NCBI RefSeq assembly: GCF_023159225.1
Contig: NC_063173.1
Span: 8,098,852-8,162,851, forward strand
DNA: 64,000 nucleotides
Direction: 5' to 3'
Origin: Perognathus longimembris pacificus
Lineage: Eukaryota; Chordata; Mammalia; Rodentia; Heteromyidae
Within the stretch, counting starts at the first letter, position 1. Each line of letters begins with the position of its first letter. Below the pieces are notes generated by a model. That model was not told the origin of the DNA, did no database searches, and saw only the letters and a program-made list of their open reading frames with translations. Of the stretch, positions 56,485 through 64,000 are shown one piece after another. The position numbers were made by a program, and so were the translations under genes.

Positions 56485-57440
56485 ATTGCTCAGCTCCCTT
56501 ATTCAGTCACTAAAAGAAGCTAATGAGGTTATTTAAGGAAAGACATTTTGTGGACCATCTATAGAAAACACTACACAATTATACTTATCCATTCACCTCC
56601 TGACACAGCATGAGCTCCAAGCAGACACTCATAATGAACTGAAGAATGCTTTTACTTCACCTGCCTTCACATAATGCCTAAGACATGATAGAAGATACTA
56701 AATAGCCACAGGCAATTTCCCCAGTCTTCACCCTCTGCTACTCAGTGAGTACAGGGCTTGATAGTTACAAAGGGCTGTGAGGTGATCTTCTTGAGTCGGA
56801 GGTACTGTTGCATGATAGTCATTATAAAATGGTGTTGGCAGATTCCAGGACATTCACTCTATATGTGAAGGTACATAAATCTGCATTTAATATGATTAAC
56901 ATTAGTTTATGGGCAGCAGCAAGTACCTCAACCCAGTTTAGTTTTCCCCAAACTCCAGTCCCTTTGTCTATTTCCCAAGCCAGCCTTACTCCAATTCAAT
57001 ACAATCCCTTACAGAGGGATAAAAGCCCTAATGAGCAAATCTCATGAAATATTCAGCTGGTCTTTCCTAGGAAAACAGCTAGAGCTGACCTTAGGAATTC
57101 CACTAATTCCCCCTACCACACAGTCTAAAAATAGCCAAGGAACATTTCTAGCTAGCAATGGACTTCCCTTTAAAGGAAATAGTATGAGAAAAGGCATGCT
57201 GGGGTCATTACCCCAAACCATGCCGTCCCTATAATGAATCCCTAGCCGAATGTTGTTATGAGAATCTGCCTTTGCAAGGTCAACATTGGAATTTCATTGT
57301 GAAGGTCCCCTGCCTTGACTCTCTACTGTATAAAGACATGCACCGATTGCCTATGAGGTCAAGAGGAACTCAGCTCTGCTTCCTTGTTCTCAGGTTCTAC
57401 ATCTATAAAATAAAGTGCTGGCTGTGACATAAGGTCCTCT
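56485..57440. other. upstream region, nothing recognised
   Basis: No exon, RNA gene or repeat that I can name; a single MIR-like phrase near 57385-57425 is too short to call. Confidence 0.4.
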
Positions 57441-57449
57441 TTCAAAGTG

Positions 57450-57850
57450 GTAAGGTACATTCAATGGCCCTTCACTGCCTTCAGGGTAAGTTCAACTCCC
57501 TAGTGTTCCATTGGCCCTCCCAGAACTCTGTCCCCTGTGCCATTCTCTCCATTTCCCTCATGCAAAATCTAGAAGCTCCTTCAACTTACCTCTCAGACTT
57601 CTACGCCTTTGATACATACAGTAAAGCCCTTCCCGAGCTTTGTACATTCCTCACCTTTCAATACGTAGCTCAGGCTTACCTGCGGAAGAAGATGAGGCTA
57701 AGTCTTCCCCACAAGTTGGATTAGGCTCTTGCTCTGTGGTCTACAGGACTCTGTGTCACAAAGCAACTCTCTCTCTGACAAGCCTGAGATCTTGAAGGCG
57801 GAGGTACCACATCCATCTCTGGGGTATTCCCAGCACCTAACCTATGACGG
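57450..57850 (+). mobile_element. L2-like relic
   Basis: TGGCCCTTCACTGCCTTCAG, CTTACCTCTCAGACTTCTAC and TAAAGCCCTTCCCGAGCTTT follow the general L2 3' pattern. Diverged. Confidence 0.5.
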
Positions 57851-58202
57851 CCATGCAGAGTATGGTAACAGATACCAGACTCCACCAAAGCACCACATTC
57901 GTTTCATAGTGTTATTCCAAAGGTTATCATTCATTTTTGTAAAGATTGTTTTCTCTCATTAAAAAAATGAGAAAGTAAGTTTATTTCTAAACTTTTTCCC
58001 TTATTAGGAAAAAATATATATAGCTACTCAGAATTGTGACACTATCTTCACCAAGCTGAAATATATACATTACTGTGTCCTTATGAAAGCTCTCTTCAAA
58101 CCAACTGAACCACAGTTCTTAAAAAGAGCAATTTAAAGTTAGGAATGACATCCAACTTGGCAGCTTTTCTCTTTTACCTAGTGAGAAGAAAACCTCCAAA
58201 AG

Positions 58203-58344
58203 TAGGTCCATGAGATTCTTATCTTCAATTAATCACAGAAAAAGCCAGAAGTAGATCTGTGACTCAAGTGGTAGTGCACTAGCCTTGAGCAAAAGAAGAT
58301 CAGGGACAGTTCCCAGGCTCAGAACGCAAGCCCTAAGATGAGCA
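58203..58344 (+). mobile_element. headless B1-Geo fragment
   Basis: Starts at the linker (GAGATTCTTATCTTCAATTA) and continues with a Geo half GATCTGTGACTCAAGTGG; the B1 head is missing. Confidence 0.75.
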
Positions 58345-58374
58345 AAAATAAATGAATAAATAGGTACACACTCA

Positions 58375-58774
58375 TCTGGGCATTGGTGACTCATGCCTAC
58401 AATCCTAGCTACACAGGAGCCAGAGATCTGAGGATCAAAGTCAAACGCCAGCCTGGGAAGAAAGGCCTATGAGACTCTTATCTCCAACTAACTGCAAAGA
58501 GGGAGAGAGAGAGAGAGAGACAGAGAGAGACAGAGACAGAGACAGACAGAGACAGAGAGACAGATAGAGACAGACAGAGACAGAGAGACAGACAGAGACA
58601 GAGAGACAGAGAGAGACAGAGAGGGAGAGAGAGACAGAGAGAGAGAGGAAGAGAGAGACAGAGACAGAGAGAGAGGGAGAGCGCGAGCAGTAGTTCAAAT
58701 AGTAGAGTACTAGCCTTGAGTAAAAAAACTCAGGGACAGTGCCCAGGCCCTGAGTTCACGCCCCAGGACCAGTA
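58375..58774 (+). mobile_element. B1-Geo SINE split by GA/GACA repeat
   Basis: B1 head (GGGCATTGGTGACTCATGCC) and linker CTCCAACTAACTGCAAAGAG, then about 185 bp of GAGA/GACA repeat at 58497-58682, then the Geo half from GAGCAGTAGTTCAAATAGTA to CGCCCCAGGACCAG. The repeat grew at the linker-Geo junction. Confidence 0.85.
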
Positions 58775-59156
58775 CACAGACACACTCTTTAGCCACCACC
58801 AATAATCAACACGTGATTATTTTTCTTAGAAGCAGAAAGGGGTGGACTCAGTAGCAAGGCTCTCAACACTTAGTGGGGACCAGGGACAGAGCTCACATGA
58901 ACATAGGTGTGTGTGATCTGTGCAAACATGGAGCCAACATGAAAATACCTGACTGTGGCACCCTTGATCATCAATGGAACTAGCTGAGCGTGCTCCAACA
59001 GTTAGCCTGCTTCTTAGACTGTACTTACTGCTACTGACACTCAAGAATGCAATTAACGAGCAACCTGGGCCTACTCCTGACACAGGAAGGGACTGGAAGG
59101 GAATGATTGGGAATAACTTCATAGTGATGATAGAGACACATAATTACATGAGAACT

Positions 59157-59397
59157 TTTTTTTATTTTTGGTCGCACATGGGGCTTGAACTCAGGGCCTA
59201 GGTGCTGTCCCTGACTCTTCAGCTCAAGGCTAGCACTCTACCACTTGAGCCATAGCACCACTTCTGGTTTTCTGGTGGTTAATTGGAGATAAGTGTCTCA
59301 TAGACTCTTCCTGCTCAGGCTGGCTTTGAACCACAATTCTCAGATCTCAGACTACTGCATAGCTAAGATTTCAGGCGTGAGACACCAGGGCCCAGCT
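59157..59397 (-). mobile_element. B1-Geo composite SINE
   Basis: Reverse Geo (CTCAAGGCTAGCACTCTACC), linker GGTTAATTGGAGATAAGTGT and reverse B1 head (AGATTTCAGGCGTGAGACAC). Confidence 0.9.
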
Positions 59398-59399
59398 AT

Positions 59400-61760
59400 A
59401 TGAGAGGTTCTTAATAAAACAGGCACAGGCTGTGCGTACTAGGCAGAATGGGGCTTAAGCCAAAAAAATGGGTAAATAGACTGCAGAATCAAGTGGACAT
59501 GCTTAAGAAGGCCCTGGATTTGCTAGGCAGTTGCTCTACCCCTGAGTCACGCCCCAGCACTTCTGATTACACAGAGAAATTTGGACTGGATCTGCAAAAT
59601 GACTATATAACCAAATATTGAACAAAAATTGAGCCCCACTCCCCTATGAAAGAATGACTTACTGCAGCCCAGATGCAGCTGTTGAGTGGGATTACATGTG
59701 GAGTGAATGCCATTGTGATGAAGATTCCCAGTGGTAGATCCCTTTCCCAGCTGTCTTACCCGAGCATCAGTCCATGGGGAATCACTAAATATCTTCTAAG
59801 GAAATGCCCCGTATAGAGATTCATTAGTTACATCGCACCATAGAGAGAGGCCATAATTTCAGAATGCTGGTATGTACTGGAGAAAGAACACTGGCAGGAG
59901 ATTAGGCATCTCCCAGTTAGTCTTTAATAGTAGCGGAAGGGAAGCCAGCTCTCTGAAACTTCCATTGTCTCACTTGCAAAATGGGCACACTAAAAATGAT
60001 GATCTCATCAACCTCTTCCAACAGTAAAACACTCTGACTCACACTGATGAATGAGCATAATTCAGATCACAGCATAATCATGGCCCCATAACTTAGGCAT
60101 ATACCACTCCATTTCACCTGAAAACTCAGGGGAGCTCTCTCTGCAAGTTTTCAGGAGCTTGCCATAGTTGTTCCTCTAAGAAGGGCTAGGCCCCTTTAAA
60201 GAGCCAGATCATTTTCACAACCAAATTAAATGTCCCTAGATGATCTTTGTAAGATACACATTGGTCTTTTCTCCTGGCTTCCTAATATACATGTCCTAAA
60301 GCTTTGGACTCTCTGGAGCCTGTAAGTATCTCCTGTATATTAGCACAGTTGCTGAACATGGCTGACATTGTAGCCTCATGATGTGATCTGGCCACCAGAA
60401 ACACCAGGGTGTAATGAGAGGCTTTTCAGCTCTACCCCCCAACTCGACAGGGACTCACTGTGGAGTTGACCACCAATAGCCAATAATTTAATCAATAGTG
60501 CTTACAAATGAAGTAAAAAAAACAAAACCAACGCTAAAGGATTGGATTTCCAGATGCTCAGAGATGGCACAGAAGCTCCATGCCCAACATCTCGTACATT
60601 GCCAGCTGCCCCTCCTCCGCTCATCTGCCTACTCATCCGTGCCATTTTTAATATGCTTTATGACAAACTCTTAAGTTTAAGCGTATCCCTGAGTACTGTG
60701 AGCAATCCTAGCAAATCAGTGGAGTCCAAGGAAGTAATGGAAATTGCACTATATTGAAATTTATTTCTGATCCATCAGAACACACTATTTTCAATAGTCA
60801 TCTGAAACAAAATTTGCAGGGGCTGCCCCTTTCAACCTGTGGGATGTGATGTTACCTCTAGGTAGACAGTGTTAGTGACACTGAACTGGCCCACTACAGC
60901 ACTGATGTGGTTACATGAGGTTACAAGTGCTTTGTGTTATTGTGAGAACAAGAAAAACATATCCTTTCACCTTTACTCCCCATGGTAAATAGCAAACCAG
61001 GAAAAATCAGTTAATATTAACTCTTAACAATAGCACTATCCTTAAATAGCAGGGTCACAGTGTCACATAGTAGTGTCACATAGAAGTGTCACCATGCATA
61101 GCTAGCCTGGGTTGGACTGGTGTAAGTCTTGGTCTTTGACTATCTTTGCTTCTTTCTCTGTGACCTCATGGACCCTCTCAAATGGCTGCTTTTCTCATCT
61201 CCAGCTCTGAATCTGCTCTTGGATTTCCTTAGACTGGACTTGGAGCACATCGAGGAGCGGAGGCGTAGGGAAGGAGGCTCCGCGTATCCGCTGGTCACAG
61301 CCAGCCCGGTGCCCAGAGCTGACTCCTAGCTTCACAAAGTCACTGAAAATGAGTCTTTCTGAAACCTAAGGAAAACGCTCACCTTTGCCAAGAGAGAGAA
61401 TCACAGGGGAAAAGGAACATTCTCCCAGCAAAATCCTCTGATGAACTCAGATAAATGAAAGCTATCTTTTGCCACAGTTGAATGGAAGAGATGGTACGAT
61501 ACAGTAATCTGAAAATGGAGTTTGAGCTTGGGGAGCCGCAGCACCACTGGCCACTTCGATTCCTTCTGCTTTGTTCTCCCATTTGGAAACCAAAGCCAAC
61601 AAGAGGGAAGAGTGTGGCAAACCGCAGGAATGTCTTGAAAAAGGAGTAACTAACCATGATGGGGGTGGGGGGGAGTTGTATCCAAAAATCCAACATTCTC
61701 TTCCTCACTGACTTTTTTTTGTCCTAGATATGAGAGAAGGAAATAAGTAGAAATTACCAA
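59400..61760. other. upstream region, no gene seen
   Basis: A faint MIR-like stretch at 59955-60040 (CTCACTTGCAAAATGGGCAC). Otherwise nothing recognised. The minus-strand open frame at 61379-61708 (109 codons) has no splice logic or family match. Confidence 0.4.
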
Positions 61761-61767
61761 AGAAAGC

Positions 61768-62190
61768 CAGCCCTAATGGCTTACACCTACAACTCTAGCT
61801 CCTCAGGGAAACTAGGATTAGGAAGATCGTGGTTCAAAGCTAAACCAGGTTAAAAAAAAATATTCACGAAACTAGTATCTCAACCAATAGTGGGATGCAG
61901 TGGTACACACCTGTCATCTCAGCCGTACAGGAAGCTTAGGAGGACTGAAGTTCCCTGCCAGCCTTGGCAAAAACTGAAGGAGTCTAAATCTCAATAGCAA
62001 AAGCTGAGCATGGTGGTACATGCCTAACATCTCAGTCATAGAACAAAGTGCAAATAGAAGGACCTTGGTTAAGACAAGCTTGGGCAAAAAGAGAGATCCT
62101 ATCTCACAAACAACAAGAGCAATAAGGGCTAGAGGTACAGCTCAAGTGGGAGGATTCCTGCCTAACAAGCAATGATGTTCAACACCACCA
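61768..62190 (+). mobile_element. cluster of B1-like and ID-like relics
   Basis: Three B1-type fragments (AGCCCTAATGGCTTACACCT; GATGCAGTGGTACACACCTG; AGCATGGTGGTACATGCCTA) followed by an ID-like piece (AGGGCTAGAGGTACAGCTCA). All diverged. Confidence 0.65.
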
Positions 62191-62314
62191 CCACCAAAAG
62201 AGATCAAGGAGGACTAGTCAGAAACCAGTCAGCCTACAATGCTTTCTCCGTTCAGAGTCAGGGGCTGCAATTATATTATTCTCTAGAATAATGACTTTCA
62301 AAAATGCCATTACT

Positions 62315-62506
62315 GGGGCTGGGGATATAGCCTAGTGGCAAGAGTGCCTGCCTCAGATACACGAGGCCCTAGGTTCGATTCCCCAGCACCACATATACAG
62401 AAAACGGCCAGAAGCGGCGCTGTGGCTCAAGTGGCAGAGTGCTAGCCTTGAGCGGGAAGAAGCCAGGGACAGTGCTCAGGCCCTGAGTCCAAGGCCCAGG
62501 ACTGGC
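62315..62506 (+). mobile_element. ID-Geo dimeric SINE, young subfamily
   Basis: Near-consensus copy with a 15-bp duplication, AAAAATGCCATTACT, at 62300-62314 and 62518-62532. Confidence 0.96.
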
Positions 62507-63452
62507 AAAAAAAAAAAAAAAATGCCATTACTAATTAGGCTAAGGCATAAGGAAAATAAATGACATCATTAATTGTATTATGTTAATTTCATTAAATGCA
62601 TGTATATTAATTAGAAGCATGGCAATTTGCTAGGCCTTCACAATACACACAAAAAATTATCATTGTAAATCTGTCTTGTAATTCTTTCCATCATTTCACA
62701 GATCTACAAAGTCAGTAAGGAAAACGATCACCTGGATTTCTAAAGAGTTTCCATTGGGCCCAGGAATCACACCTCAACCTGTGCCTACCTGCTGTAACAC
62801 AGCATTATTTGCAAGCATTTAATATACTCTATTCCTATTGGGTATTATTTCTTATCTGAACCAATCAAAAGAGGCTGCAAGGTACAGCAGGAAAAGTAGG
62901 AGGTAGGAAAAGGGATTTAAGCCAAGAGAAAACCCACATTCATTCTACATTGAAATCACAACCATGTATGGTTGGCAATGTGAACAGGACTCCAACTCCC
63001 CCTCCCCCAAAGCCAGATGGACAAACACCAGGGAGGTTTACTCTATGAAAATCAGTCTCACCTGAGGATAGCAGGTTTTGTCATTTCAAACAAAACTGAA
63101 ATAAAATGACATTTATAAGACAGCAGAATACATAGAATAGTTTTGGGATGGGCTCAAGCAAACAGCACTGCCTGTTCAAGGACAGCTAGAAATGAACCCC
63201 ATTTAGGGATACAAAGCAGAAAAAGTGGGGTTCCACCTTTTAACCATTATCTAACATCCTCCTAGAAATGAAACTAAAGTATACTAATATACTAAAGTAT
63301 CTAATACTTTTATCAAAAGAAAAGCAATAATTAACTTCTGCTTTTGTTTGCAAAATAATTCAAAATGTTAAATTTAAAGATATTCAGTGATCATTTTAAT
63401 GATCACGAAAATTTAGAGTGTGAAATGAGTCAGGAGAATTACAAAGGGTAAG

Positions 63453-63680
63453 CCAGGCACCTGTGGCTCACATCTATAATCCTAGCTAATCAGGAGGCTG
63501 AGATCTGGGAATCATGGTTCAAAGCAAGCCTGGGCAGGAAGGTCCATGAGACTCTTATCTCCAATTAACCACCAGAGAACTGGAAGTGGCCCTGTGGCTC
63601 AAGTGGTAGAGCACTAACCTTGAGCTGAAGAACTCATGGCTAGCGCCCAGGCCCAGAGTTCAAGCCCCCTGACCAACAAC
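63453..63680 (+). mobile_element. B1-Geo composite SINE, full length
   Basis: Head AGCCAGGCACCTGTGGCTCA with CCTAGCTAATCAGGAGGCTG, linker CTCCAATTAACCACCAGAGA, Geo half CTGTGGCTCAAGTGGTAGAG to GTTCAAGCCCCCTGACC, then an (AAC)n tail. This is the clearest copy for defining the composite. Confidence 0.92.
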
Positions 63681-63915
63681 AACAACAAAAATAAAAAAGA
63701 ATTACAGAGGTAAAATTCCTCAAACCTGAATTACCGAGTAAGAGTCCATAGGAGTTTAACTGAAGTTTAAATGAACTTCTAGCTTGTTTCTAGGAGAAAG
63801 GAGATAGTGAGAACTGTGGGCTATTGAGGCCATGAGTCCTTAAAGGAAATTTTCACTTATCTATTTCCTCATAGACATTAAGTAGCATAATACCTTGCTC
63901 CAAAATGCTTGTTGA

Positions 63916-64000
63916 AACTGTGCATTGGTGGCTCACATCTATAGCCCTATAGCTATTTAGGAGGTTCAAATCTGAGGATTGAGGTTCAAAGCCTATCCAA
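63916..64000 (+). mobile_element. B1-type SINE head, cut by window end
   Basis: TGCATTGGTGGCTCACATCT through GGTTCAAAGCCTATCC matches the B1 head of the B1-Geo elements; the remainder lies outside. Confidence 0.75.

Noticed and set aside
58497..58682. CRISPR-like or satellite array
   Set aside because: The periodicity is simple GAGA/GACA microsatellite without spacers, in a mammalian genome.

Overview
This is mammalian nuclear DNA, almost certainly from a rodent of the superfamily Geomyoidea (kangaroo rats, pocket mice, pocket gophers). The lineage call rests on interspersed repeats. At least fourteen copies of a dimeric SINE are present: a left half like the rodent ID element (tRNA-Ala type) joined to a distinct right half, matching what I recall as the IDL-Geo family restricted to geomyoids. 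The same right half also follows a B1-like (7SL-derived) head in about a dozen older copies. The species cannot be fixed from the window alone.

The only protein-coding gene I can support is SYTL2 (synaptotagmin-like protein 2, Slp2-a), on the minus strand. Eight coding exons run from the start codon at 43172-43170 to 3453. Exon 1 and exon 2 encode the N-terminal Rab27-binding Slp homology domain; exons 3-6 and 8 encode the variable linker. The two C2 domains and the 3' end lie beyond base 1, and the transcription start was not located. All splice sites are GT-AG and the reading frame joins across every exon, giving 522 codons plus one base for the short form.

Exon 7 has two donors. With the near donor it is 72 bp. 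With the far donor it is 3,807 bp and stays open throughout, adding 1,245 residues. Both donors leave the same phase, so both join in frame to exon 8. The long exon has four LxxLL-type leucine motifs and candidate phosphatase-docking motifs.

The rest is intronic or upstream non-coding sequence filled with repeats. 1-3.4 kb is downstream intron with MIR-like relics. 4-6 kb holds an L1 3' end and two SINEs. 11-15 kb holds SINEs and a palindromic microsatellite. 16.7-19.1 kb is a cluster of L1 3' ends and a nested SINE. 20-31 kb is mixed old repeats. 32-33.6 kb has a GGA repeat and a C/G run beside exon 2. 37-43 kb is more SINEs and MIRs. 43-64 kb is upstream of the start codon, with no further coding exon recognised; it contains a full-length U6 snRNA copy fused to an L1 3' end, several young SINEs, an ancient MaLR-type LTR and long purine tracts.

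The most noteworthy items are the giant in-frame alternative exon, the U6-L1 chimeric retrocopy bounded by one target-site duplication, and the modular reuse of the Geo SINE half, including tandem Geo copies. I found no bacterial, phage, CRISPR or clearly new enzymatic system. Gene identification is from recalled family sequence, not from a database search.
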